Shown here: positions 53,156 to 62,600 of the stretch, piece after piece
How positions within the stretch are numbered: the stretch's first letter is position 1
Layout of the letters: each line of letters begins with the position of its first letter
NCBI RefSeq assembly: GCF_006716485.1
Contig: NZ_VFPD01000002.1
Coordinates: 612,496-676,495, forward strand
Length of the DNA stretch: 64,000 nt
DNA from: Chryseobacterium aquifrigidense
Lineage (GTDB): Bacteria > Bacteroidota > Bacteroidia > Flavobacteriales > Weeksellaceae
Direction of reading: 5' to 3'
Translations under genes and position numbers: made by a program
Notes under the pieces: model-generated
What the model saw: only the letters and a program-made list of their open reading frames with translations
The model's database searches: none
What the model was told of the DNA's origin: nothing

Positions 53156-54661
53156 TTAGCTTTCTGATGGTTCAATAAGATTACTGTTATCGATAAGACT
53201 TTGGGGCAGATCTTTTTTATTTTTAATTCCTAATGATTTCAGTTTTTGAGTTTGAATCACCAGGTTGTCATTTCCGGTGTGAAGCTGTTTGTAAGCATCA
53301 TTATAAACATTTTTCGCCTGATCCAGATTTCGGCCTACTTTTTCCAGATTTTCTACAAAGCCTACGAATTTGTCATAAAGTCTGGCTCCCCGGTCAGCAA
53401 TTTCAATGGAGTTTCTGTTCTGATATTCACGTTTCCAAAGATCGGCAATCAGCTTAAGGGAAGTAATCAGGTTACTTGGATTCAGCAGCAGAATTCTTCT
53501 TTCGTAAGCATAGTTCCAAAGATTTTGGTCTGCCTGCATCGCTGCAATATAAGCCGGTTCACTTGGAATGAACATCATCACGAAATCAAGAGATTTTCCA
53601 TAGTCATCATATGCTTTTTGACTAAGCTGATTAATATGATTCTTAATAGAGCCAAGGTGTTGGCTCAGTTTTATAGCGTAAACATCTGCATCGGTTTCAT
53701 CTACCAATTCTGTGAAAGCTGTCAGAGACACTTTGGAATCAATGATGACATTTCTTTCGTCGGGATATTTTACAACAGCATCAGGACGCATTTTCTTCCC
53801 GGAGAATTCTGAAAACAGGGCTTTGTTGTCTTCATCACGTAATTCATGCTCCAGGAAATATTCTCTTCCTTTTACCAGTCCTGATTTTTCAAGAATGCTT
53901 TCCAGAATCATCTCGCCCCAATTCCCCTGAGTTTTACTTTCTCCTTTTAGTGCGCGGGTCAGTTTTTTGGCGTCCTCAGAAATCTGCTGATTCAGTTCTG
54001 CCAGTTCTTTCACTTTTTCAGCAAGGGAGAAACGCTCTTTGTTTTCCTTTTCATAGGCTTCGTTGACTTTGTTTTTTAAATCAGCGATTTTCTCCTGAAA
54101 AGGCTCAAGGATATTTTTTAAGTTATTTTGATTTAAAGCCGTAAACTTTTCTGTTTTTTCTTCTAAAATTTTATTGGCAAGGTTTTCAAATTGCAGCTTA
54201 GAATCTTCCTGAATTTTGACAATTTCCTCTTTCTGGGTATTAAGTGACTGTTGAAGACCTTCATTTTTGGCAGAAAGTTCAGAGTTTTTAGCAAAAAGAG
54301 TCTGTTTTTCGAGAATATGGGTTTCTATCTGAGAAGTCTGTCTTTGATTGGTTTGTTTTAACTCCTGAAATTGGATGCTTAAAGAAGCATATTCGGCGGA
54401 GATTTTAGAAAATTCATTTTTCAGATCATCCAGAAGATCCTGCTGCAGCATATTGGCTTCTTTCTCTTTACTGATGATTTGATTAAGCTCCTGAATTTTC
54501 AGGTTGGAATTTTCAAGATCAGACTGCGTTTTAATAGATAACGTATTCAACAAGTCATAAGAACTTCTTGAAACCATTGATGATTTCAAGGCAAAATATA
54601 ATATAACCGCACCCAGAACGCCACCGGCAATCAACCCAATAATTAAATATATCATCTCCAT
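53156..54661 (-). CDS. rmuC: DNA recombination protein RmuC
   Basis: 501 residues. One N-terminal membrane anchor (IYLIIGLIAGGVLGAVILYF), a long coiled coil (about 40-230) and the RmuC domain (about 235-445; ESKTQGNWGEMILESILEKSG, PDAVVKYPDERNVIIDSKVS, MFIPSEPAYIAAMQAD). The conserved core has a nuclease-like fold; RmuC limits rearrangements at inverted repeats and has been linked to phage defence. A Met two codons in (54655) is an equally good start. A -7 box (TAATTTTG, 54666-54673) ends 4 bp before the ATG. Confidence 0.93.
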   Translation of the reverse strand: MEMIYLIIGLIAGGVLGAVILYFALKSSMVSRSSYDLLNTLSIKTQSDLENSNLKIQELNQIISKEKEANMLQQDLLDDLKNEFSKISAEYASLSIQFQELKQTNQRQTSQIETHILEKQTLFAKNSELSAKNEGLQQSLNTQKEEIVKIQEDSKLQFENLANKILEEKTEKFTALNQNNLKNILEPFQEKIADLKNKVNEAYEKENKERFSLAEKVKELAELNQQISEDAKKLTRALKGESKTQGNWGEMILESILEKSGLVKGREYFLEHELRDEDNKALFSEFSGKKMRPDAVVKYPDERNVIIDSKVSLTAFTELVDETDADVYAIKLSQHLGSIKNHINQLSQKAYDDYGKSLDFVMMFIPSEPAYIAAMQADQNLWNYAYERRILLLNPSNLITSLKLIADLWKREYQNRNSIEIADRGARLYDKFVGFVENLEKVGRNLDQAKNVYNDAYKQLHTGNDNLVIQTQKLKSLGIKNKKDLPQSLIDNSNLIEPSES

Positions 54662-54674
54662 CTTCCAAAATTAT

Positions 54675-54806
54675 GAAAAAAGGCTGGAAGCTGTATGGGC
54701 AATACCGGTTGTTTGTTCTACTATTTTAAAAGATTGACGAAATGTTTGAGACTATTTACCAGAGCTCCTGCACTTCTCTCTTCCAGCCTCCAGCTTCCTT
54801 TCTTAA
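54675..54806. repeat. Short interspersed element with inverted GGCTGGAAG-type ends (copy B)
   Basis: It starts AAAAAAGGCTGGAAGCTG and ends CTTCCAGCCTCCAGCTTCC, so GGCTGGAAG at the left pairs with CTTCCAGCC at the right. The same end motifs occur in copy A (24352-24500), while the centres are different. It lies between rmuC and the response-regulator gene and has no coding capacity. Confidence 0.6.
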
Positions 54807-54844
54807 GTTAGAATACCTATATTTATGGGAAATTTCCGAGATTT

Positions 54845-55519
54845 ATGAATATTTTGTTGGTAGAAGATGATCAGAGAATCAGTAATTTCCTGATAAAAGG
54901 CCTTTCTGAGGCTGGTTATAATACGACTCTTGCCGATTCCGGGGAAAAGGCTCGTGAGCTTCTTCATACCTATGATTTTGATATTATTTTAATGGATATT
55001 ATGCTTCCCGGACTGGACGGAATGCAGCTTACCCAGATTATCAGATTTAAAGGAAACTATACTCCGATTTTGGTTTTAAGTGCCTTGAACAGTCCGGATG
55101 ATAAGATCAAAATGCTGGATATGGGCGCTGATGATTATTTATCAAAACCTTTCCATTTTGAAGAACTGATTTCAAGGATTAAAGCCTTAACCAGAAGAAA
55201 TAAACTGAGCTATCAAAAAGAAGATCAATTGTTATCATGCGGTAATATCACCATTGATACCGATCTTCATAAAGTAACGCAGAACGGTAAAGAAATAGAG
55301 TTTTCTCCAACTGAATATAAACTTTTTACTTTCCTGATGGAGAATAAAAATAAGGTGCTGAGCAGAACCCAGATTCTGCATAAGGTTTGGGGAATTGATT
55401 TTGATAATACAACGAATGTAGTAGATGTTTATATTTCCTATGTCCGTAATAAAATTGATGAAACGGAACAGAAAATTATTCATACGGTAAAAGGAACCGG
55501 ATATTTGATCAAAGACTGA
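54845..55519 (+). CDS. OmpR/PhoB-family response regulator of a metal-efflux operon
   Basis: 224 residues. The receiver domain has the phosphoacceptor Asp51 (DIILMDIMLPGLDG), the acidic pair in LLVEDDQRISN and the Lys in DDYLSKPFHF. The C-terminal winged helix (about 130-224; IEFSPTEYKLFTFLMENKNK, VDVYISYVRNKIDETEQ) is the OmpR type. The sensor kinase gene follows after 2 bp, and a tripartite metal efflux operon lies downstream, so it likely works like CusR or CzcR. Phased TCTAAT repeats at 57197-57257 are its candidate binding site. Confidence 0.93.
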   Translation: MNILLVEDDQRISNFLIKGLSEAGYNTTLADSGEKARELLHTYDFDIILMDIMLPGLDGMQLTQIIRFKGNYTPILVLSALNSPDDKIKMLDMGADDYLSKPFHFEELISRIKALTRRNKLSYQKEDQLLSCGNITIDTDLHKVTQNGKEIEFSPTEYKLFTFLMENKNKVLSRTQILHKVWGIDFDNTTNVVDVYISYVRNKIDETEQKIIHTVKGTGYLIKD

Positions 55520-55521
55520 AT

Positions 55522-56886
55522 ATGACCCTCAGAAATAGATTTACACTTATTTCAAGCCTTTCATTCGGCATTGTTTCTATCATCACATCTGCGGTGATAT
55601 TTTTTGCCTATTATGACAGTACCAAGATTTTTTATTTTGAAAAGCTAAGAAATACGGCCCTGATCTCTGCTATTTATTATCTCGAAAAAGATGAGCTTCC
55701 GAAAGACCGTCATGCCCAGATTAAAAAAGAATACAATCACCTGATTCAGAATAACAGGGTGGCGGTCTATAATCAGAATAATGAAGTCACTTTTGGCCAT
55801 AATCTTAATGATAAGAATATAAAATTATCCCATTTGCAGTCAGTCAGGACTAATAAAGGAATTCAGTTTATGTCTGATAACCAGTTCTACTACGGGATTT
55901 TTTATCCGGACAACCAAGGTGATTTTGTGGTTTTTGTAAAATCCTCCAACGATTCTTTCCAATCGCAGATCCTGAGACTGGCTATTATTATGCTTTCGGT
56001 ATTGGTCATTGGTCTGCTTGCGATTTATTTCCTGAGCAGATATCTTTCCAAGGTAGTTTACAAACCTATTTCCAATGTGGTAGAACGTATCAATAAAGTG
56101 GAATATGATAATATTTCTACCGCAATTATTACTTCTGCTAATACCAATGATGAGATTGAAGATCTCATTAAATCTTATAATAAACTGCTGGGCAGGATTT
56201 CTGAAAACGTGCTTTTACAGCAGAACTTTATCAATTATGTTTCTCATGAATTTAAAACGCCCTTAGCGGCGATTTCCGGAAACCTGGAAGTCTTTGCACA
56301 AAAAGACCGAACGCCGGAAGAGTATAAAGCGGTGGCTAAAGAGTCATTGGAAAATGTATATGAGATTGAAAATATTCTCAACAATCTTTTGCTGATGTCC
56401 GGAATGACAAAACTGGAGTCTTCTCATAAGCTGATGAGAGTGGATGAACTGATCTGGAAGATTTATGAAAAATTAGAACCTAAAGCAAAAGAAAATAAGT
56501 CATCCATTAAAATACAGCTTCAGGTAACAAAACCAGCTCTGCTGGAATTCCCCGGCAACGAAACATTGCTGTATCTGGCAATATATAATATTGTAGAAAA
56601 TGCTATCAAATATTCCTATGATAAGCCTATAGTGATCACATTATCAGAAAAGAACAGCCAGCTGTATATTGAGGTCAGAGATGAAGGAAGAGGGATTCCG
56701 GCTGATGACCTTGTAAAAATATCCGAAACTTTTTACAGAGGAAAAAATGTTGATACTGTGAAAGGAAGTGGAATTGGCTTATCACTTTCAAAAAGTATTT
56801 TTGATCATCATCATATTGTCATGAAAATTGATTCTACGGTCAATGTGGGAACCCATGTTCTTCTGGAATTTCCTGCCCATTCCTGA
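55522..56886 (+). CDS. Sensor histidine kinase paired with the upstream response regulator
   Basis: 454 residues. Two membrane helices (SLSFGIVSIITSAVIFFAYY; LAIIMLSVLVIGLLAIYFLS) enclose a periplasmic sensor region of about 120 residues. A HAMP domain follows, then the phosphoacceptor His242 (NYVSHEFKTPLAAISGN) and the ATP-binding domain (NIVENAIKYSYD, EVRDEGRGIPADD, KGSGIGLSLSKSIFD). It probably senses extracytoplasmic metal, judged from the efflux operon downstream. The last 81 bases are duplicated at 57064-57144, beyond a palindromic element. Confidence 0.93.
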   Translation: MTLRNRFTLISSLSFGIVSIITSAVIFFAYYDSTKIFYFEKLRNTALISAIYYLEKDELPKDRHAQIKKEYNHLIQNNRVAVYNQNNEVTFGHNLNDKNIKLSHLQSVRTNKGIQFMSDNQFYYGIFYPDNQGDFVVFVKSSNDSFQSQILRLAIIMLSVLVIGLLAIYFLSRYLSKVVYKPISNVVERINKVEYDNISTAIITSANTNDEIEDLIKSYNKLLGRISENVLLQQNFINYVSHEFKTPLAAISGNLEVFAQKDRTPEEYKAVAKESLENVYEIENILNNLLLMSGMTKLESSHKLMRVDELIWKIYEKLEPKAKENKSSIKIQLQVTKPALLEFPGNETLLYLAIYNIVENAIKYSYDKPIVITLSEKNSQLYIEVRDEGRGIPADDLVKISETFYRGKNVDTVKGSGIGLSLSKSIFDHHHIVMKIDSTVNVGTHVLLEFPAHS

Positions 56887-57060
56887 TTTTTTCTCTCGCA
56901 GATTTCCCAGATCTCGCAAATTGGTGATTTTAGATTCATTTTAAATCTTAAAAAATCTGTGTCATCCGTGAAATCTGTGAGAGAAAAAATATTCAATAGG
57001 AGCGGGTTTTAACCCGCTTGCAAAATACATTTAACATCCTATGGCTTCAGCCAAAACATA
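56887..57060. repeat. Composite palindromic elements between the kinase gene and its duplicated 3' end
   Basis: Unit 1: TTTTCTCTCGCAGATTT (56888-56904) and AAATCTGTGAGAGAAAA (56971-56987) form a 16-of-17 bp inverted repeat around an AT-rich centre. Unit 2: AGCGGGTTTTAACCCGCT (57001-57018) is a perfect hairpin, and CAATAGGAG ... CATCCTATGG plus TGGCTTCAGCCA make a nested pair after it. Both look like REP/MITE-type intergenic repeats. No gene is present between 56887 and 57295. Confidence 0.7.
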
Positions 57061-57063
57061 ATG

Positions 57064-57144
57064 TGATCATCATCATATTGTCATGAAAATTGATTCTACG
57101 GTCAATGTGGGAACCAACGTTCTTCTGGAATTTCCTGCCCATTC
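57064..57144 (+). repeat. Second copy of the histidine-kinase 3' end (81-bp direct repeat)
   Basis: The sequence matches 56802-56882 at 79 of 81 bases and would encode the last kinase residues (ending LLEFPAHS) with its own stop codon (TAA). It has no start and is not translated on its own. It could be the displaced original end of the kinase gene or a copied fragment. Confidence 0.88.
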
Positions 57145-57196
57145 ATAATTGTGTTATTTGTGAAAAGATTTGTGTTTTTAGTGTTTTTAAAAAAGT

Positions 57197-57263
57197 TCTA
57201 ATCAAACTCTAATGTTGGACTAACCGAATTTTAATTTTCTTTACAATTCCCTCTAATATTAGA
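57197..57263 (+). promoter_or_regulatory. Phased TCTAAT direct repeats, candidate response-regulator site
   Basis: TCTAAT occurs at 57197-57202 and 57208-57213 (11-bp step), a related ACTAAC at 57219-57224, and TCTAAT again at 57252-57257 (in phase, 4 x 11 bp further) as part of the palindrome TCTAATATTAGA. OmpR-type regulators bind such direct repeats one helical turn apart. The site is directly ahead of the -7 box of the efflux operon. Confidence 0.5.
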
Positions 57264-57267
57264 CAAG

Positions 57268-57275
57268 TAGCTTTG
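57268..57275 (+). promoter_or_regulatory. -7 promoter box of the second metal-efflux operon
   Basis: TAGCTTTG fits TAnnTTTG. It covers the GTG at 57275, so that codon cannot be the start of the next gene if this promoter is used. Confidence 0.5.
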
Positions 57276-57295
57276 TGGTCATAAATAAGAGACCC

Positions 57296-58570
57296 TTGAA
57301 GAAGCTATTTTTTACACTATTTTATATTCATTGTTTCAGTTTCTTTTCAGCGCAGATTTCAGACACTATGAAAATCAGCAGAAAGGAAGCTGAAACTATT
57401 TTTCTGGCTAAAAACCTTGACCTTATTGCACAGAAGCTTGAAATTTCACAAGCAGAGGCAAGAGCTGTCCAGGCTAAATACTGGCCTAATCCCACATTGA
57501 GTATCAGTGAGGTAAACCTATGGAGAACCTATGACATCGAAGAGCAGCCTGCGCTTATCGGAAACTGGGGAAAGAATACTCAGATTTCTGCCGAAATAGA
57601 ACAGGTAATTCAGACTGCAGGTAAAAGAAGAAAAAATATTGAGCTTCAGAAAATAGAAGTGGAAGGAGAGAAGTATGAACTGCAGGAAGTTTTACGTGAA
57701 CTTAAGAAGACGCTTAGAAATACCATTACTGAAATTCTGTACAATCAGGAACAGCAGAAAATCTATCAGGGACAGATCGCTTCCATTGAGAAATTAACAA
57801 AATCCTACAACAATCAATTAAACCTTGGGAATATCAGTAAAGCTGAATATGTCCGCTTAAAAGCACAGGAAATCGAATTTAAAAAGAAACTGGTTTCATT
57901 GAAGCAGGAAATTGAAGATCAGCAGGTAGAACTGAAAGCGTTATTAATGCTGCCTTCCCAAACTTATCTGGTGATTTCAGATTCGTTTGTTATGCCCGAA
58001 AAACAACTTTCAGAACTGGAAGTGACTCAATGGATGGAAAAGGCAAAAGAAAACCGTCCCGATATCATGATCGCGAAAAATAAAGAGAAATACGCTGCCA
58101 AAAATCTGGAAATTCAGAATGCTATGAAGACTCCTGATGTTACTCTTTCTATAGGATATGACCGGGGAGGAAATATTATGAAAGATTTTATAGGATTAGG
58201 TGTTTCTGTGGACCTACCCATTTTCGACCGTAACAAAGGAAATATTCAGGAAGCTAAACTTGAGATTGAGAAAAGCCAACTGGAGACCCGGAAAAATATG
58301 TTGAAATCAGAGAATGAAATTGTCTCTGTCTTCAGAAATTATATCAGAACACAACAGGTTTCCGAAGAGATTGATGACCATTACGAATCTACGCTGGACG
58401 GCTTGTTGGTAAGCCACGAGAAAAATTTCAGACTAAGAAATATCAGCATGCTTGAGTATATGGATTTTCTGGATACCTACATCGGAAATAAAATGATCAT
58501 CCTGGATACTAAAAAAGAACTTAATCAATACTACGAAAACCTGCAGTATGTTGTAGGACAAGATTTATAA
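57296..58570 (+). CDS. TolC/CzcC-family outer-membrane channel protein
   Basis: 424 residues from a TTG start at 57296, which gives a normal signal peptide (MKKLFFTLFYIHCFSFFSAQ). An in-frame GTG at 57275 is the alternative, but it sits inside the -7 box. The mature part has two OEP repeats of long coiled helices (IAQKLEISQAEARAVQAKYW, QQVELKALLMLPSQTY, KNRENRPDI-like segments) and the typical GLGVSVDLPIFDRNKGNI strand. It forms the outer-membrane duct for the adaptor and RND pump encoded next. Confidence 0.92.
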   Translation: MKKLFFTLFYIHCFSFFSAQISDTMKISRKEAETIFLAKNLDLIAQKLEISQAEARAVQAKYWPNPTLSISEVNLWRTYDIEEQPALIGNWGKNTQISAEIEQVIQTAGKRRKNIELQKIEVEGEKYELQEVLRELKKTLRNTITEILYNQEQQKIYQGQIASIEKLTKSYNNQLNLGNISKAEYVRLKAQEIEFKKKLVSLKQEIEDQQVELKALLMLPSQTYLVISDSFVMPEKQLSELEVTQWMEKAKENRPDIMIAKNKEKYAAKNLEIQNAMKTPDVTLSIGYDRGGNIMKDFIGLGVSVDLPIFDRNKGNIQEAKLEIEKSQLETRKNMLKSENEIVSVFRNYIRTQQVSEEIDDHYESTLDGLLVSHEKNFRLRNISMLEYMDFLDTYIGNKMIILDTKKELNQYYENLQYVVGQDL

Positions 58571-58573
58571 GCT

Positions 58574-59689
58574 ATGAACAAAAATATTACCAAATACAGT
58601 GCTGCGGCTTACCTGTCTGCCCTCATTATTTTTACAGGCTGTGCCGGAAAAGTAGAAAATAAAGAAACAGAAAAAACGTATTGCATCAGCAAAGAACTTA
58701 AAAAAGAGATTAAACTGGCCAAAGCAGAAATGCTTCCCATAGAAGAAAGTATTACGCTTACCGGAGAAGTGGAAAGTAATTCGGATAAGACGGTTCCTTT
58801 TGTAAGCCTTGTGGATGGGGTAGTGATAGATACCTATTTTTCTCTTGGTGATTATGTAAAAAAAGGACAAACACTGGCGAGTGTAAAAAGTACAGCTGTC
58901 AATGAAATGCAGGATGATACGCAGACCTTGCAGGCTCAGCTGGCTGTTGCGAAAAGAAAACTGTCCTCTGTAGAAGCGATGTATAAGGATGATATTGCCT
59001 CTCAGAAAGATTTGCAGGAAGCACGTTCCGAAGTTGCGATATTACAGTCCAATATTTCCAAGACACAGAAAAATATGCAGCTGTATTCTGCAGGAGGAAG
59101 CACGATTCAGATAAAAGCACCCGCAGACGGATATGTTATTTCAAAGAATATTTCAAAAGGAATGCCTGTTACTGCCGGCGGTGATCAGCTGTTTACTATT
59201 TCCAATCTGGATAAAGTATGGGTAATGGCCAATGTATATGCCACCAATATGAGGCATGTTTATGTAGATCAGCCTGTAGTGGTAAAGACTCTTGCGTATC
59301 CTGATGACAGTTTTTCAGGAAAGATCAATACTATTTCCCAGGTTTTTAATGAAAATGAAAGGGTCCTCAAAGCCAAAATCATTATGGATAATAATGGAAT
59401 GAAGCTGAGACCGGGAATGTCCGCAGATGTTGTATTACCCATTAATTCACAAAACAAAAGTGCATTGGCAATTCCTGCAAAGGCTTTAATCTTTGATAAC
59501 AACCAAAGCTATGTAGTGGTTTATAAAAAAGACTGTGAACTTGAGATCAGACCGGTGACGGAAATCGCTTCCAACAGTCAATATATCTATGTAGAAGGTA
59601 ATTTAAAACCAGGTGAAAATATCATTGCTTCCAACGGGCTGCTGATCTATGAAAACCTGAAAAACCAATTAAATAATTCCACGAAGTAA
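58574..59689 (+). CDS. Periplasmic adaptor lipoprotein of the second RND metal-efflux system
   Basis: 371 residues, lipidated at Cys23 (SALIIFTGC). The lipoyl halves are VVIDTYFSLGDYVKKGQTLA and IKAPADGYVISKNISKGMPV, separated by a helical hairpin (about 115-165). The beta-barrel part is KVWVMANVYATNMRHVYVDQ and the C-terminal membrane-proximal part NSQYIYVEGNLKPGENIIAS. It links the TolC-like channel to the RND pump. It starts 3 bp after the channel gene, and its stop overlaps the pump start (TAATG). Confidence 0.92.
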   Translation: MNKNITKYSAAAYLSALIIFTGCAGKVENKETEKTYCISKELKKEIKLAKAEMLPIEESITLTGEVESNSDKTVPFVSLVDGVVIDTYFSLGDYVKKGQTLASVKSTAVNEMQDDTQTLQAQLAVAKRKLSSVEAMYKDDIASQKDLQEARSEVAILQSNISKTQKNMQLYSAGGSTIQIKAPADGYVISKNISKGMPVTAGGDQLFTISNLDKVWVMANVYATNMRHVYVDQPVVVKTLAYPDDSFSGKINTISQVFNENERVLKAKIIMDNNGMKLRPGMSADVVLPINSQNKSALAIPAKALIFDNNQSYVVVYKKDCELEIRPVTEIASNSQYIYVEGNLKPGENIIASNGLLIYENLKNQLNNSTK

Positions 59690-62600
59690 TGCGAAAGTTT
59701 GTACAGAATATAGTTTCCTTCTCGTTAAAAAACTCTTTGATTGTTCTTTTGGGAACCTTCCTTTTGCTGGCCGGAGGAATCTATTCCTATCTGCATACAC
59801 CCATTGAAGCATTTCCGGATGTTACCAATACAAGGGTAAGGGTTATTACCCAATGGCCGGGAAGAAGTGCTGAAGAGATTGAAAAATTTGTCACATTACC
59901 CATTTCCAAAGAAATGAATGCGATCCCGAACAAAACTTCGGTGCGTTCCATTTCCTTATTCGGATTGTCTGTGGTGACAGTTATTTTTGATGATCATGTC
60001 AATGATTTTTATGCCCAGCAATATGCTTCCAATAAACTCGGAAATGTAGAGCTCCCCGCCGGAGCAGAATACAGTATTGAGCCTCCTTCCGGTGCTACAG
60101 GTGAAATTTATCGGTATATTATAAAAAGTAAACTTCCCATCAAAGAAGTAACTGCTATTGAGGATTGGGTGGTGGAAAGAGAATTGCTTGCCGTTCCCGG
60201 TGTGGCTGATGTGGTAAGCTTTGGTGGAGAAGAAAAAACATATGAAATAAAAATTAATCCTACGGAATTACACAATTACGACCTTTCCCCCCTGGATGTT
60301 TATGAAGCGGTTTCGAAGAGTAATATCAATGTAGGAGGAGATGTAGTAGCAAAAGGTGATCAGGCTTATGTAGTGAGGGGGATTGGTCTTTTGGAGAAAA
60401 AAGAAGATATTGAAAATATTCAGATCGAAGTAAAAGGTTCTACACCTATTCTGGTGAAACACGTAGCGGAAGTAAAAGTTTCTGCAAAACCGAGATTAGG
60501 ACAGGTAGGATATAATAAAGAAAATGATGTTGTAGAAGGAATTGTGATCATGCTTCGTGGGGAAAATCCAAGTGAAGTTATTGCAAGACTGAAAGACAGA
60601 ATAGAAGAACTGAACGGGGGAGAACTGCCGGGAGATGTTCAGATTGTTCCGATCATCGACCGTACGGAGCTTGTAAATACTACAGTGCATACGGTTTCTA
60701 AAAACCTGATCGAAGGAGTTATTCTGGTTTCCATTATTGTGTTTATTTTCCTTTACAACTGGAGAACAACTTTCATTGTAGCGTCAGTAATTCCTTTGGC
60801 TTTCCTGTTTGCTATTATTATGCTTAAAATTCAGGGATTGCCTGCCAACCTGATTTCTATGGGAGCGCTGGATTTTGGATTGCTTCTGGAAGGAACGCTG
60901 GTTATTGTGGAACACGTCTTTGTTGCCCTCGAGCTTAAAGCAAAAAAGATTGGATTGCGGCGATTCAATAAAATTTCAAAACTGGGAATCATCAAAAAAA
61001 GCGCAGGAAGTGTAGCGGGTTATATTTTCTTTGCCCTGTTGATTCTTATCGTTGCCCTGATGCCGATTTTCTCTTTCCAGAAAGTAGAAGGGAAAATGTT
61101 CTCTCCACTAGCATTTACGCTGGGATATGCATTGTTAGGATCATTGATCTTAAGTTTGACCTACGTTCCGGCAATGTGTAAACTTTTACTGACGAAAAAT
61201 ATTGAAGAGAAAGAAAACTTTATTTCGAGATTCTTCAGAGTCAATATCTATAGAATCTACGAATTCAGTGACCGTTATAAAAAAGGATTTATCATTGGTT
61301 TTGTTGCCTTGCTTGCTGTTTGTGGCTGGAGATTCTCCAATTACGGATCCGAATTCTTACCGAAACTGAACGAAGGTGCGATCTATGTAAGAGCAACCCT
61401 TCCCAACAGTGTCAATCTGGATGAATCTGTTAGGTTAACCAAAGAGATGAAGGAAATTCTCATGAAATATGATGAAGTAAAATTTGTTATGACCCAGACA
61501 GGTCGTCCCAACGATGGAACCGATCCCACCGGATTTTTTAATATCGAATTTAATATTCAGCTGAAACCGGAAAATGATTGGAAGAAAAAAATATCCAAAG
61601 AGGAACTTCTTGAAGAAATGAGAGTCTCCCTTGAGAGATTTCCGGGAATCAATTTTGGATTCAGTCAGCCGATACAGGATAACGTGGAAGAATATGTAGC
61701 AGGAGTAAAAGCTCCGCTGGTCATTAAAATTTTTGGAAATGATTTATTTGAGCTTGAAAATTATGCCAATAAAGTAGCCAATTCCATCAGAACAGTTCCG
61801 GGAATATCAGACGTCAATGTATTCAAGAATATCGGGCTTCCGGAATTGAGAATACAGCTTCATGATTCCAAAATGGCAAAGTATGGAGTGTCCATGGCAG
61901 ATGCACAGGCTGTGATTGAAATGACAATCGGAGGGCAGGCTGCCACCAAGTTTTATGAAGAAGAAAGAATGTTTGACGTAATGCTCAGGTTTGAAAAAGA
62001 ATACAGAGATACGCCTGAAAAGATGGGGAATATTCTGATCCCGACTCAGGACAATAAAAAGGTTCCGCTGAAAGAAATTGCAACCATTGATTATCATACC
62101 GGACCGTCATTTATTTACCGTGAAGGAAACAGCAGATACATCGGAGTTGGGTTCAATATTGAAGGGCGTGATCTCGGAAGTACCATCAGAGAGGCCAAAG
62201 CGAAAGTAGATCAGGAAGTAAAGCTTCCGAAAAAACATAAAATGACCTGGGCCGGAGAATTTGAAAGTAAAGAAAGAGCCGCAAAGCAGCTGGCTATGGT
62301 AGTACCGATTTCTTTAGTTCTTATTCTGATGCTGCTGTATTTCAACTTCGGAAACATAAAAGATACGCTGATTTCATCCATTACACTGGCATTTGCGTTT
62401 ATCGGAGGGTTTTTATCCCTTTGGTTTACAGGAACCATCTTCGGGATCTCAGCAGGAATCGGATTTATCATTCTTTTCGGAGTGGCCACTATAGACGGTA
62501 TCGTTCTGATCGGGGTGATGAAAGAGAATCTGCAAAACAGAATGTCACTCAAAGAATCCATTGCGCAGGGAGTGAAGAGCCGAATCCGTCCGGTGGTGAT

